Shown: positions 49,844 to 62,540 of the stretch, in pieces
Numbering within the stretch: position 1 is the stretch's first letter
Layout of the letters: each line of letters begins with the position of its first letter
NCBI GenBank assembly: GCA_028023455.1
Contig: JAQFVV010000032.1
Location: forward strand, 3,692,366 to 3,756,365
Reading direction: 5' to 3'
DNA from: Epiperipatus broadwayi
Taxonomy: Eukaryota; Onychophora; Udeonychophora; Euonychophora; Peripatidae
Length of the DNA stretch: 64,000 nt
Notes under the pieces: generated by a model
The model's input: only the letters and a program-made list of their open reading frames with translations
Told to the model about the DNA's origin: nothing
The model's database searches: none
Made by a program: the position numbers and the translations under genes

Positions 49844-50640
49844 TGTTTATTTTCTAATATTTTAATTTCAAAAAATTTAAAAAATGACAGGATAATTGAA
49901 TAAGCAGGAATTTCAAAGTTTCTGAAACCACACATTAATGCATAGTCATTGTATATTTGGCGATCTCAAACTTTGTGAGATGACTTTGAGAAAATATTAT
50001 GATGATCTAAAAACTTGATTGAAAGTTTATGATTATTTTTGTATTGTAATTGTGTAATAATTATTAGAAATTAAAAATATATATTATTACATATTTATTT
50101 TTTACAGAAATGTTTTATTTTTAAATATAAAAGAATATATTCTTCTGTGTAACATTACCGCAGAGATTACGATCACGGGCAATATAACTGTCTAGAAATG
50201 TCATCACTACAACAGTATGTTATAACATTTAGCAATAACATAAAAAGTACAATTTTTTTTTAAACTTTTAAAGCATAAATTTATAGATTTACTAGATATT
50301 AAAAATAATTCATTCAGATTTTTAAAACATCAAACAAAGAAGATTTCATTCATTTTGTAAATTGAATCTGTTCTACCTGAAATTTGATGATGTCACAGCA
50401 CTTTGTTTTGATTAAAATATAATTTTTAAAATAATTCCAAAAGTCAAATGTGATTGTTTTTAAACAAAAATATCTATCAAATGAATAAATAATAATGGTT
50501 TAATATTAAAGTGAAAGTTGGAAGCTTAAATCTAGTGAAAACAAAGAAAGCTGTCAGAATGTTAGCATAGTACAAGAGGGTTAAAAGAGATTATTATTTT
50601 TTTAATATTCATTATTCAACTATAAATTATTTTCTTGTTT
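49844..50640. other. AT-rich non-coding stretch, nothing recognised
   Basis: No ORF or repeat supported. Confidence 0.5.
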
Positions 50641-50663
50641 TTTGAGATAATGTAATAAATGAC

Positions 50664-50857
50664 TGTTAATGAACACACACACAGAAAAAAATTGATTTTT
50701 TAAATATTTAGCTTTATTACTGCCTATCATGCTTTTAATATATGTATAAGCTATGAATATGATATACATGATATATCAAAAGCATGCTAGACATTAATAA
50801 AACTGAATATTTAAAAAATCTACCTTTTCTAAAGTATGTGTTCATTAATAATATTTT
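50664..50857. repeat. Palindromic repeat (about 85-bp imperfect arms)
   Basis: The left arm (about 50664-50744) and right arm (about 50770-50857) share 'gattttttaaatatt', 'gcatgctttt' and 'ttaatgaacaca' in inverse order. The TA-rich spacer is about 25 bp. No relation to the ribozyme repeats seen. Confidence 0.65.
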
Positions 50858-51013
50858 CTTACATCTAGTGTTTTAAATAGTATGTTAGTATTATGAATCA
50901 AAACAGGCAAGAACTCTCTATACATATTGTCACTCAGTGCAAGTCAGAATAATCAATGGATGCCAGAAGGCTTGTGCATAAAAATCTCCATTTAATGCCT
51001 ACTTATCCAATAT

Positions 51014-51053
51014 TCCCAGACTAGTTTCTGGCTTATGAACTTTGTCAGTGAGG
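51014..51053 (-). ncRNA. Hammerhead-like, family B, mutated core
   Basis: Stem I CCUCA/UGGGA (A-A at the last pair), CUGACAA where CUGANGA is required, GAAAC and ACUAGU intact. G8 is lost, so it is inactive. Confidence 0.55.
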
Positions 51054-51342
51054 AGCCTTGGATCTGAGAGTACTGCACCTAGGTCTTAGGATCTAATGCA
51101 ACCCTCCAGCAGCCACCTTTAATTTCTACTTAACTACAAAACTATAAGTCTTGAATTAAAAACACCATATTTTCAATCTTGCTCAGTAGCTTATATAGTC
51201 ATATAGGTCTTAACTCAGTTCAATTCAGTAGATATACATTTTGGTGTCTTTGGTTCTTTAATAACCATAGCCACCATTATCTTATTAGGTAAGATTGCAT
51301 TAGATCATAAGGTCTAGGTGCAATGCTCTCATATACAAGGCT

Positions 51343-51382
51343 CCTCACTGATGAAGGCCACAAGCCAGAAACTAGTCTGGGG
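51343..51382 (+). ncRNA. Hammerhead ribozyme candidate, family B (best copy)
   Basis: Stem I CCUCA (51343-51347) with UGGGG (51378-51382); CUGAUGA (51348-51354); stem II GGC-CACAA-GCC (51356-51366) preceded and followed by unpaired A; GAAA (51368-51371); self-complementary stem III ACUAGU; C17 at 51377. Stem I matches family A. The A-A pair where G10.1-C11.1 is normal would weaken or abolish activity; it is also seen at 46.9 kb. Confidence 0.6.
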
Positions 51383-51500
51383 AAATTGGATGAGTAGGCA
51401 CTATATGGGGATTTTATGCACAAGCCTTCTGGCATCCATTGATTACTCTGGCTTGCACTGAGTGGCAATAATAGTTATGAGCAAACGTAAGAAATGGTGA

Positions 51501-54160
51501 TCATGTGAGTTTTATGAATCATCTAATATTTTATATATTTATTATTAGTTTATTTCAAAAATTGCATTTTCAACAGATACATAAAAAAAAATTAATAGGG
51601 TATTTTTATGAGGAAAGAGATTATGAGTGAAGCAATTCAACAATTGCAATTAGCTGACAATTGGGATAAACTTTGCCAAAATTAACTGCATAATATAATA
51701 ATTTTAATCACAATATTAAAAATCAGAGCAATCTGATTAAATTTGTATAAAAAAATTCCAAATGCAAGAGTTATATAAAACTGTAAATACACTTCAATTT
51801 TGTGGCAAACATTATCTGATAAAGAACACATATGTTCAAGATGTCCAGAGATTTTAAAATGGAGAGTTTGAAAGATGATTAATACCATAAAAAAAAATTT
51901 CAAAAGTAAAAGTAAAGTGATTTTGATTAATGGAACTTAATTTAGCCTCTAAAAGTTGAACATTAGTTTGAAGTGAAACTAGAGACTTTCATTAGTATAA
52001 GTTTATTTACTTTTTTTAAAAAAAAAGATAAGTACATAAGATTTTTAGTGATAAAGGTGTTAAATATGTGAATGATACTAACAATTTAAAACTTTTAAAG
52101 CATGACAAAACATTTGACTTCATTATATAAATATGAAGAAAAAGGATTCACTATACAATTTGTTTCCTAGAAAACTCCTTGTTGCAGCAGATTTCTTCTT
52201 GTAATAAAAACACAGTGTAAACACAATTTTTTCCCCAAAAGTTATTAATAATTTTATTTTATTACATGAAAGATTTTATACAAAAGAAAAGATTACTTTT
52301 CTTCTTCTTCTTCTTTTTTTTTTTTTTGTAATATTAGGATTATGAAAGTTGAAGCAAGAAATGATAACTTCCTGTTATCAGTAAAATATAGGAATATGTT
52401 ATTGAATGTCTTTTATATGACTTAGTCTAATAGTGGATTGTGAAGGTTATAAAACCAATTACCACCATTTGATCTCCTGGTTGGTAAAAATAGTATGTGT
52501 AAAGAAATGATGATGGTAATCAAAAACTTTGTTTTTGTAATCATATACCTGTTTATCATATTCGTCATCTTTGTAAAGTAATAGATAAATTTTATATTTA
52601 ATACAAACAAGTTTAATTTTTTTTACTGAAGCAGATTTGGATAGACAATGATCATGTCTTGTTAGTATAATACATTACATCAAGCACTACTAAATTGGTG
52701 AACTTTTGAATAATTTCAAATCTAAAATTAGGATTAAGCACTACTATGGTTAGACAAAAATAAGTTCTAAGGAAATTGAGCTTATTAAAATTTACAGTAT
52801 ATTTCTAAAATTGAGATGCTAAAATAAAGACGGTAGAAGGAATCGACGAACTATAAACAATGATGATCAGATTATTTTTGGAGGCCAATAACTTCGTTAC
52901 TTAGTAACCGCAATAAGAGAAATCGACATATATATATACTATTTATATTGCCTACGTAAAACAACAACAACAACGACAATAACAACAACAAAATAACGTT
53001 TTAATAAACAGCATTTAAAATTTATTTCACATTCATTAAAAAAAAAAAATCCCAGCGAATAAATTAGTCACATGATTTTATTGCTGGGGAGTTTATAGAA
53101 AAGTTTGAACACAGAAGTGATACAGTTGGAGCATCGATCTTGAACTCCAGAATTCGCCATTTTACAACTGCATTAACCTATACAGGGCACCAGATAAATA
53201 ATGGCAAGGGAATGAAAGTTAATTTATACTTTTATATTATATGTACTTATAGAAAAATCCCATAAATCGATATTGCACATTTTTTAGTAGTTGATTAAAG
53301 ATTCATTTTTATACTTAGTGAACTTTATTGGCAAAGATTTTAGCTTACTTTAACTATTTGATTTCAACACCTCAGTTTTCTCAATTATAAATAAATATTT
53401 TTTATCTATAGAATTTATAGATTATAAATATGGGAATTTCAAACCGAATTAAACGAGAAAAATCTGTCTTTATAATTTCACTTTAAAAATGTTTCGAATT
53501 AAACGCTTTACAATGCTTAATCACAGATGTTACCGGCCTCTATTGATTATTTTCTAAATTATAAATAGCGCTAAAGAATTATTTATCAATTTTTCGAACA
53601 ATAATATTTTATATCACTTTTCAAATGTACAAATAAAAATATATATAAAATAAAAAAATTTATATTTTATGTACCATTTGTTATATCTCACTACTTATAA
53701 AAATAATAGTAAAGGAAAATTAGATAAATATATAAACATATATACACATAGCAGGCGTCCGAAAATAAGTGTGGCCATTCCAACTCAAAAGTTAAAAAAA
53801 AGGAAAAAAACCAAACTATTTTGGAAATAACAATAGAACACTGTGAGCACAAATGCGTTCACATATTGGATATGTGTTTCATTTTCCTGTTTGATATTTT
53901 GCAATGCTGTCTTTTAATCTCTTCAGGCGATTGGACACAATTTCATTTATTTCATATCGTACATATTCGACGAAAAACAACATTTAGAATGTTGATACAT
54001 AATTTATCTATTTACCTAATCATCATCTGCCCATATCCATTTATTCTTCCATAATCCATCTATCTACGTATCTATCTACTTATTCACATTTTATAAATCT
54101 ATCCCTCTATCTATATCGTCCATTATTCATCTATCTATCTACACGATTATCTCTCTACTT
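51501..54160. other. AT-rich non-coding stretch, nothing recognised
   Basis: CTT/T tract at 52301-52327 and an (AAC)n-like tract near 52961-52992. No supported gene. Confidence 0.45.
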
Positions 54161-54180
54161 TTCGAACTACTATGTGTCCA

Positions 54181-54596
<416 letters not shown>

Positions 54597-54599
54597 ATT

Positions 54600-57470
54600 G
54601 AATCAAGTGATTTTAAAAGTTTATTGCCAATATATTTCCAATCACAAAACCTAAAACACATTTACATAGATTAAAAGAAGAATGAGATAAGCCTGCATTA
54701 GAGTTGATAGTAATAGGAATCAATATATCAAAAAACTTTTTTTTTGAACAATATTAAAATTTCTAAATTTAGAAAATGAAAATTGACTTTAAAATGTTAT
54801 CTATTTATAGATTTATTTTTTGTTCTCAGAATGAAAGCCAATCTCTTATAAAATATAGACTCTCATCATCTATATATATATCATAAATGAGACCAACAAC
54901 TAAAAATTTGTCAGTTCTATAATAATAATTAGAAGCTTGAAATTAAAATATTCACTTTAAAATGTTTTTTTTGTTTTTAGATTATTAAAATCATATGACC
55001 AGAATTACTAGCTTCTAAAAATTGATGAATAATTATGTACTTTCAATCTAATTACTAATTAGATATTTGGTGTATTTTATATTGTCTGCCTAATTTGTAA
55101 AAAAAATGTTTAATTACTTAATTATTAAACTAATGACCAATTTCAGCTGTTAGCTATCAATATGTATATTATAAACATAATAAAGAACAATACATAAAAC
55201 AACTCCGGTATGATTCACAAATTTCATTGATGAAATTAAAGGTTGCACATCGATAACAATTCCATTTAATTAGATTGCGATTTATTATATCTATCTACAA
55301 GCGTCTTTGAACCAAAATAAGTTTAATATGTAAAAAGGTCTATTTAATATTCAAAATTTCTGTTAAAAACGGAATGTAATATTGATAAATTACTTTCCAT
55401 CCTGAATCATAACTGATATTATATTACTGTTTGATTATCCTTCAGATTATTTACTGGGCAATTTTTTTTTATTAAATGTATTTTTTGAAACGATTACGCA
55501 ATTTCAATAAACATACGCTATACATACATAATGTTTAAGAATACTTATATTCTTTTTTCAAATTTAGGTAGAGCTATAAAAGATTTCTAGTAATAAGATA
55601 CTTGGGAAAAATAACGGAGATAGTTAATTTTGATATCATATTAATTAAATGAGTTTAATAAGTTATTTATCGTACAAAGTAATAAATCAATCATATTGTT
55701 TAAAAATAATATAAAGGAGATGATTGCCACGTAATAAAGTGAATCATTTTATAGAGAGTATATGTATATTTAAACAATCTAAATAATAATTGAATATAAA
55801 GAATATATATCAAAATCTATTTTAATAGAAAACTATTAATGATGATGATGATAATGATGAAATAAGATCATGAACTAAAAATTAATAGCATAAGCAATAG
55901 AAATTAGTAAACAATTAAAATTCTGTTCTAATTAATAATTCAATATTAACTGTTTAAAAACATTGTAGATTTGAACTAATTCATAAATTAAATATTATGG
56001 ACAGAAAAAAATCTGTCTGAAATTTATTTAGTAAAATAACTTTCTTATGTACTTATAAATATGAGATAGATAGATAGATAAGATAGATAGAGAGAGAGAT
56101 GTGTGTATTCGTTGAATATAGATCGTTGTATGTGTGCAATATATGAAATTATAGTTGTAAAACTTAAATGATGTATTTTTAAAAAATATTCATAGGTATT
56201 AATGTGTAATTCAAATAATATATTTTATAATATTGCCATGATCAAAATTAAATAATATATATTTTAAACAAATGATTGTTTGAAAAATCAACTCTTTTTG
56301 AGGAAAAAAAAGTATAAAATATTAAAAGGGTTTGTTGTACTTCAAAGATATTTTCTTTCATGGTGTTAAAAATTTATGATAGTCGATGATCTCACATATC
56401 TATACTGAAATTAACAGAATTTTTGACTATGAGCATCGCTGTGATATATAAATACAAAATTGATCTATTTTTTTTTTGACTTCATGACAAGATAAAGTGT
56501 ATATAAAAAAACAAATTTTGTGAAAATGACTTATTGTTTTTAAAAAAAGAGTTCTTGTCTTGAAAATTTGATTCTTGCTTAATTTGAAAATGTGGTGTCT
56601 GAATATATATATTAAAATAGAATGTTAGAAATTTGTTTTGACAAAATGCTATTTATAGCAATTTAATAATAAAAAAATATCTTTCATCATTATTGAAATT
56701 ATTTTATCATTATTATAATAGGTCAGCAAATCCTGTTAAATATAAACTTTTAATTTAAATTTTTTATCATTCAGAGTAAAGGAAATACATTTTTCATCAG
56801 AGGTAAAGTATCAAAATATTTCAAGCCCTCACTATTGAAAAACAGAAGCTCATATTTTTAGATATGACTTAAAGAACTGTCATTTTCTATCATTTTCATT
56901 CACTAAAATCCTGTATATAAAATTCACATTACAAGTAAATTTTAGTAGCTTCAACTACAAGCAAATGCAAAAGAAAAGTCTTGCAGGAATAAAAGAAAAC
57001 TCAAAATATGAGTATTTCTTAAATTTAAACAAAAGTTCAGAATAAGGAATCTTTTCTAGTTATCACAGTTATAAGGTTATTATGTAAATGATACAATTCT
57101 TCACAAAAAATATTAATATTCATTGATAAATTTTTTAGTTAAATATAAATTAAAGAGAAATATCTATATTAATCTTTGAGATAATTTTCATATATATAGC
57201 CCTCAGTTTGAATAATTTTTGGCAAAATAAATTATTTTTTAAATATATTATTAAATATTACTTTTCAAATAAATATTTTAATAAAAATATTAAAAAAATT
57301 AACCACTTGAAATAAATAGTATATAATCCAATTTTACTATATATTCATAGTCTGTTGATTGTTATTGATATTGAGATTGTCTAATATTTTTGCATTTTCC
57401 TAATTGAACATATATTTATTGGTACATACATGATCTGCTACCTAAAATACATCTATTTTTTCTCTAATCA
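54600..57470. other. AT-rich non-coding stretch, nothing recognised
   Basis: Short GATA tract at about 56065-56098; otherwise no ORF or repeat supported. Confidence 0.5.
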
Positions 57471-57479
57471 TTAGTTTGT

Positions 57480-58340
57480 GTTTTTGCAATTGCTTTTCAA
57501 TGGGGTGATTTGTCTGACAAATATATATTCTTCCACATTCATATTCATAGATTCACTTTTTGTTTTTCAGCATTTTATGTTTAGGCTTTCTAAGTGTTAA
57601 AATTTCTCATAGTGTGGTATAGCTCTGGAAAGCTATTCTGATGTTATATTGATTGCAAATTTTGCTTAATTTGTCTGCTATTTTTGGTATATATGGATAC
57701 ACTACCATCCCAATAATTTTTGATTGTTCTTTTTCCTATCTATTTATGATTTTTTAATAACAGCTGATGGATAACCATTTTCCATTAGAGTTTGTTCTCT
57801 TTTTTCAAATCTCTAGTTTCTGAACAAATTTTTTTCACCTTGTCCCATAGATAGTATGAAATTATGTTTTGGGTTTGTGATATGATTGGATGTATATGCT
57901 CAGTATTTTCCTGAATATGTGGATTTTTTTTTAAAACTGTAGTTTTGATTTTACCATGAGGGAGTCTTGTCACAAAAACATAAGCATGTCAATTTTTGTT
58001 CATGTTCTGATTCTATTGTGGATTTATTTGAAAAGGATGTATTGTTGATGTATTTACAGAAAGTTTGAAGTAGTTCTCAACTATGTAGCCATGTAATGGA
58101 TTTTTCATCAATATAGCAAAGCCAAACTTTAGGTGGATATGGAATAGTCTTTATGGCTATGGTTTCACTCACATGTAAATATTGCTAATCATGGATAAAT
58201 CAATGGAGAGCCAATGGATATTTCTTGATTTTGTTGAAAGAATTCTGTGTTGCATTGAAAGTAGATTGTTGTTTTGCAGAATGTTAGATTAGAAGAGAGA
58301 AAACATTATATGTCTAAAGCAGCAGACCATGTATGTACCA
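57480..58340 (-). pseudogene. Penelope-like element: RT C-terminal half and start of GIY-YIG
   Basis: Minus-strand frames follow a classical Penelope protein: TIYFQCNTEFFQQNQEISIG then SPL near 58220 (position of the 'MGSPLSP' motif), WLCYIDEKS near 58110 at the catalytic 'YVDD' position (changed to YIDE), TRLPHGKIKTTV, then NPHIQENTE (57970-57890), NIISYYLWDKVKKICSETRD and LKKENK (57860-57790), MENGYPSAVIKKS near 57770, KIADKLSKICNQYNI near 57670, and EYIFVRQITPLKSNC near 57520 as the YIG half. Stops and shifts are frequent. It belongs to a different PLE lineage from the element at 20.5 kb. Confidence 0.8.
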
Positions 58341-58560
58341 GTGACATATGTTCAATTGGAAAAATACAAAAATATTAGATAGAGAGAAAAAGATATAAAG
58401 AAGAAAATTCAAGAAAGCTGCTCACATGACAATGGCAAAAAAACTCCATAAATCAACTTAGTGTGACTATACATAATGTATGGAAACCACCAGTCAACTT
58501 TGCTCTTAGGAAAAATGAAAAAATCAGGACAAAGCTCATAGATAAGTATAAGAAATTTCT
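58341..58560. other. Non-coding flank of the PLE remnant
   Basis: May hold more of the PLE RT on the minus strand, but no motif could be placed. Confidence 0.3.
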
Positions 58561-58571
58561 ACTGACTATTA

Positions 58572-58740
58572 ACAATGGAAGAATGGCTCAGTTTGTTAGA
58601 AAATTACCTTAAAATTCACTATTCAAGAATATAAGGATGTAGTTCAATTCCTATGCTAGTACTGTCACTGGTCAGACCAGCAGCACCTAAAGAAGAGAGG
58701 AGAATAACTCTCAAAATGTTGTGCATATACTAACCTGTGT
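58572..58740 (+). repeat. tRNA-derived SINE with a hammerhead-like 3' module
   Basis: An A-box-like TGGCTCAGTTTGTTAG (58584-58599) and B-box-like TAGTTCAATTCCT (58640-58652) form a decayed tRNA head. It is followed by 'ctgtcactggtcagacc' and then CTAAAGA (58687-58693), a 5-pair helix GAGAG/CTCTC, AAAAT and GTTGTGC. Replacing two A by G would give CUGAAGA and GAAA, so this looks like a CpG-decayed or drifted hammerhead. A second SINE copy (about 59300-59400) retains 'tctgtcactggtcaaac' but not the core. Confidence 0.5.
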
Positions 58741-58767
58741 GCTATTACTAACAGGTGAACATAAAGT

Positions 58768-58872
58768 TAAATTTTTCTAAAGACATTCAATACTTATATT
58801 AGATGATGGAAATAGTCTAATATATAATTACAACTAAAATACCATCATCACAAATCTTCAGGAAAACATAAT
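58768..58872 (+). repeat. Repeat D, single arm
   Basis: Matches the right arm of the inverted repeat at 32412-32522 ('gacattcaatactta', 'agatgatggaaatagtc', 'aatcttcaggaaaa'). It directly follows the SINE-like repeat, so it may be its 3' part. Confidence 0.65.
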
Positions 58873-59299
58873 ATATATATATAGTTCTATATTGAATTAT
58901 TAAAACTTTTACGAAAATTCAACTTTTATTTATATTTTCCAATTTTAGCAATAACTTGCAAGTAGTTTAAATACACAATTTTTCTGATATTTTTGTTCAT
59001 TCTTCTGTTGCTAACCTAAATATTGACGGAGATGGCATGGATCATAATCTTTAAACAAATGCATACTAAATTTAAGGGGGGGTGCTCTAACCAACTACTA
59101 ACGGGCAAAGGCTTTTTTTTTTTAAAAATGAAATTTCTCATATAATATTCCATAAGTCATTCTGGTATAATAATGTTTGGAAATTATTTATTAATCTTGC
59201 TCTCAAAAAATGGAGAAATCACAATTCTCATAAGTACATATATTCAATTTCTATTGATTATTACCTTTCATATAATATTTTAATTGATTAGAATGCCAC

Positions 59300-59545
59300 T
59301 TTAATTCAGTACTCGTTAATCTAATGTAATCTAAGCATTACAGATTTAACTCCTAATTCTGTCACTGGTCAAACTACCTACAAACATTATATTCTATACT
59401 AATTTGACATTATTACTAATATTTAAATATATTTGGAAAGTGTCAATATAGTCTAAATTGTTCTAAAAACATTTAAATGGAAATAGTCTATCATATAACA
59501 ACAAATAAAATTCTCCACCACAAATCTTCAAGCAGATAATATATA
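59300..59545 (+). repeat. Second decayed SINE-plus-repeat-D copy
   Basis: 'tctgtcactggtcaaac' at about 59356, then 'aacatttaaatggaaatagtctatcatataac' style sequence and 'cacaaatcttcaagcag' to 59535, the same order as 58650-58872. Confidence 0.5.
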
Positions 59546-59573
59546 TTAGATAAAGATTATATATATATATAAG

Positions 59574-59660
59574 TTCCAACCAGTAACCACCTCACAGTAA
59601 ATTATAGTAATCAATATTTCATATATATATATATATATGAATGTTGGTTTATATATATAT
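59574..59660. repeat. Dispersed repeat fragment plus (TA)n
   Basis: 'gttccaaccagtaaccacct' then 'cacagtaaattatag' matches 21128-21190. (TA)n tracts flank it. Confidence 0.5.
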
Positions 59661-59676
59661 ATGTATATTCAATAAA

Positions 59677-60960
59677 TTATACAAAGATGGACCCTGATAA
59701 AATGTCATTTAAATAATATATATGTATATTGTAATGGTGGGGTTTGTACACTCGTGTAACAAAACCCAGAATCCAGGTGAAATACACCAAAACTGATCGG
59801 AGTGAGATGGTAAGATCCCAAATCTGACCAAACTCTAATTCATTCACTGGTATTCCATGATGCAACACCTTATGAGTGACATTTCTGAAGTTACACACAG
59901 GTCCTAATTTAATCTGCGACCTGGCATATTCCAGGGCAAAACAAAGACTCGCAGACAAACACATAAACAGGCTTCCAATGGTAAATAGACTATATTACAT
60001 TAACAAAAACCTCAATTTAAATCAACAAGGCATACCAAATATATAGATATAGACTAAATGAAGGAGATTGGATTGAAACAGAAATACAGTAGTATTGCGA
60101 GATAAATGATATGGAACAAGCTAATAATGCAAAACAGGTTTATTAATTAATAAAATTACAAATGAAAAAAACAACACACAAAAAAAAACAAATTACAAAT
60201 GTACATGTATGGAATTGAGTGCACACAGGTGCTACATAGCAGATGAGACTAATTAAGGTCTCTCATCGAATCATATACCCAAGTGTGCATGTGAATTAAT
60301 AGGTTTATGTCTATGCACATTTTATATGCCAAATTGATTTGCCAATTGCAGTAAATATGCCAGCCTAAGATATCATAAAGGACAGTGTCAAGGGGTGTTA
60401 TTTATATATATTCAAATACATGCATATAATTCAATTCTAAGACAATGCAGACGTAGGTTAGTACTGAAGATTAGGTTTTAGGCAAATGCTGAATAATTAA
60501 TTATCATAGGAGGAAAAAGAACTGGTTATCTTAGATTAACATATATAGGCTATGGTGCAGAATAAAATATTAAATATTAAAATTGCAGTGTGAGTGGGTA
60601 ATATTCACAAGCTTCAGTACCGATACTGGGTACCCTAGGACTGTACAGCTAATATAAATGTATAAAGTTCAGGAACTCGAGTACACTTAAAAATAGGATC
60701 TGGATCCTCATGCTCCAGTTCTAATAAAGATATAGCCATACCCAAATGAAATATGGATGAAAGCAGCCACCACTGTAAATCCATCAGAATACATAGCAAG
60801 ATGTAATGTACTATTTATTGGTACTTAGTAATAATGCACGTGCAATGCCAATAGTAAAATACAAATATGTATATATATATATATATAATAGTGCCTATAA
60901 ACAGATAGCCTCTATCTGTCCAGCTAATAAAACTCAGTTCTCTAACACTACATTAATGGA
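59677..60960. other. GC-richer region with an unrecognised minus-strand ORF
   Basis: A minus-strand frame of 95 codons (59964-59677) contains HKVLHHGIPVNELEFGQIWD and SVLVYFTWILGFVTR. I do not recognise it. On the plus strand TGTAATGGTGGGG begins near 59729, and AATAAA followed by ACTACA lies near 60928-60953, which faintly suggests an LTR, but no matching ends or target duplication were found. No splice sites were assigned. Confidence 0.3.
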
Positions 60961-61317
60961 CTTAAGATGAAATTATTAATTTGGTTTGCTGTCCCAAATC
61001 TGCATAGTTAGTCAGTTTAACTAGGGGAGGGTGGAATCATACTCAGTGGTCAGTTAATATTACTAATTGATATACTTTCTTAACATTTTAAGTCTAGCAT
61101 ATTATTTTAAAGAGAATATATTGAAATCATCTTTATTAAGTATGACTTTGCAAATCACTGCAGGCACAAGATATTATCAAATAGACTGCAATGAGCAAGC
61201 AGTCATCATTTTGACACAATAATATTTTGAAACAGCTTACTGGCATGATAAATCAGCATTTTAAAATATCATGTAAGCAAAAATATTAATTATCATTTTT
61301 TTACTTCACATGATCAC
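60961..61317. other. AT-rich non-coding stretch
   Basis: Nothing recognised. Confidence 0.5.
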
Positions 61318-61460
61318 CATCTCTTATGCTAGCACACACCTGTTATTAAACAGGCAAAACTCTCCTTACAGTAGTGTTATCCTGTGACAACCAGAGTAAT
61401 AAATGAATGCCAGAAGGCTTTGTACATAAAATCCCCATCTAGTGCCTACTCATCCAATAT

Positions 61461-61500
61461 CCCCAGACTAGTTTCTGGCTTATGGACTTAGTCAGTGAGG
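61461..61500 (-). ncRNA. Hammerhead-like, family B, mutated core
   Basis: Stem I CCUCA/UGGGG perfect, GAAAC and ACUAGU intact, but CUGACUA instead of CUGANGA. Expected to be inactive. Confidence 0.55.
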
Positions 61501-62379
61501 AACCTTGGATCTGAGAGGATCTGATAGCACTGCACCTAGATTTCAGAATATAGTGCAATTCTCCAGCAACCACCTTTTTTCTCTACTTAACTGCAAAACT
61601 ATGAAAATGAAATTGAAAACACAATAATACTTTCAATCTAAGCTCAATTTCTTATATAGTCATATAGGTCTGAACTCAGTTCAGCACTCATACATTTTGG
61701 TGTCTTTGGCTCTTTAACAACCATAGCCACCACTATCCTATTAGGCAGGATTGGTGTTAAACCACTAAACACCACATGATCACCATATCTTATGCTAGCA
61801 CATAACTGTTATTAAACAGGCAAAACTCTCCATACAGTAGTACTACACTGTGCCAACCAGAGTAATCAATGGATGCCAAAAGGCTTGGGCATAAAATCCC
61901 CATCTAGTGCCTACTCATCCAATATCTGAGAGCACTGCATGCAAGCCAGAAACTAGTCTGGGTATATTGGATGAGTAGGCACTAGATGGAGATTTTATGC
62001 ACAAGCTTTCTGGCATCTATTGATTACTTTGGTTGGCACAGAGTAGTACTACTGTATGGAGAGTTTTGCCTGTTTAATAACAGTTATGTGCTAGCATAAG
62101 AGATGGTGATCATGTGATGTTTAGTGGTTTAACACCAATTCTGCCTAATAGAATAGTGGTGGCTATGGTTGTTAAAGAGCCAAAGATACCAAAATGTATG
62201 AGTGCTGAACTGAATTCAGATCTATATGACTATATAAGGTATTGAGTTTAGATTGAAAATATTATTGTGTTTTTAAATATCATTATCATAGTTTTGTAGT
62301 TAAGTAGAGATAAAAGGTGACTATTGGAGGGTTGCATTAGATCCTAAGATCTACGTGCAGTGCTCTCAGATCCAAGGCT

Positions 62380-62419
62380 CCTCACTGACAAAGGCCACAA
62401 GCCCAAAACTAGTCTGGTG
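62380..62419 (+). ncRNA. Hammerhead-like, family B, mutated core
   Basis: CCUCA/UGGUG flanks, CUGACAA, stem II GGC/GCC, then AAAA instead of GAAA, ACUAGU and C17. Two core changes, so inactive. Confidence 0.55.
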
Positions 62420-62540
62420 ATATTGGATGAGTAGGCACTAAATGGGGATTTTATGCACAAGCCTTCTGGCATCCATTGATTACTCTGGTTGGCGCAGGGT
62501 AAGCACTACTGTATGGAGAGTTTTACCTGTTTAATATCAT

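Larger units (their letters stand above)
50905..51500. repeat. Family B ribozyme repeat, head-to-head pair
   Basis: A minus-orientation unit (about 50905-51290) meets a plus-orientation half unit (about 51291-51490). Shared blocks: 'gaagcctactcatccaatat' style spacer, 'aatcaatggatgcca', 'cttgtgcataaaa' and the ribozyme. The right unit starts in the middle of the repeat at 'gcattagatcataaggtcta', so the palindrome is unequal. The ORF at 51277-51468 is a shadow. Confidence 0.8.
61318..62540. repeat. Family B ribozyme repeat cluster (two minus units, one plus unit)
   Basis: Minus-orientation unit about 61318-61770, a second truncated minus unit about 61775-61935, and a plus-orientation unit about 61936-62540, head-to-head with the preceding one. 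All share 'aacaggcaaaactctcc', 'aatggatgcca', 'gtgcctactcatccaatat', 'ggttgttaaagagcca' and 'aggattggtgttaaacc' blocks. The junction near 61930-61950 skips most of the ribozyme on the minus side and centres on GCATGC. Confidence 0.85.

Noticed and set aside
59729-60953. Solo LTR of a gypsy-like element
   Set aside because: TGTAATGG start and a polyadenylation signal near ACTACA, but the ends do not match as inverted repeats, no target duplication was found and no coding sequence is adjacent.
61900-61970. CRISPR-like direct repeats in the 61-62.5 kb cluster
   Set aside because: Units are hundreds of bases long and inverted, in a eukaryotic retroelement context.
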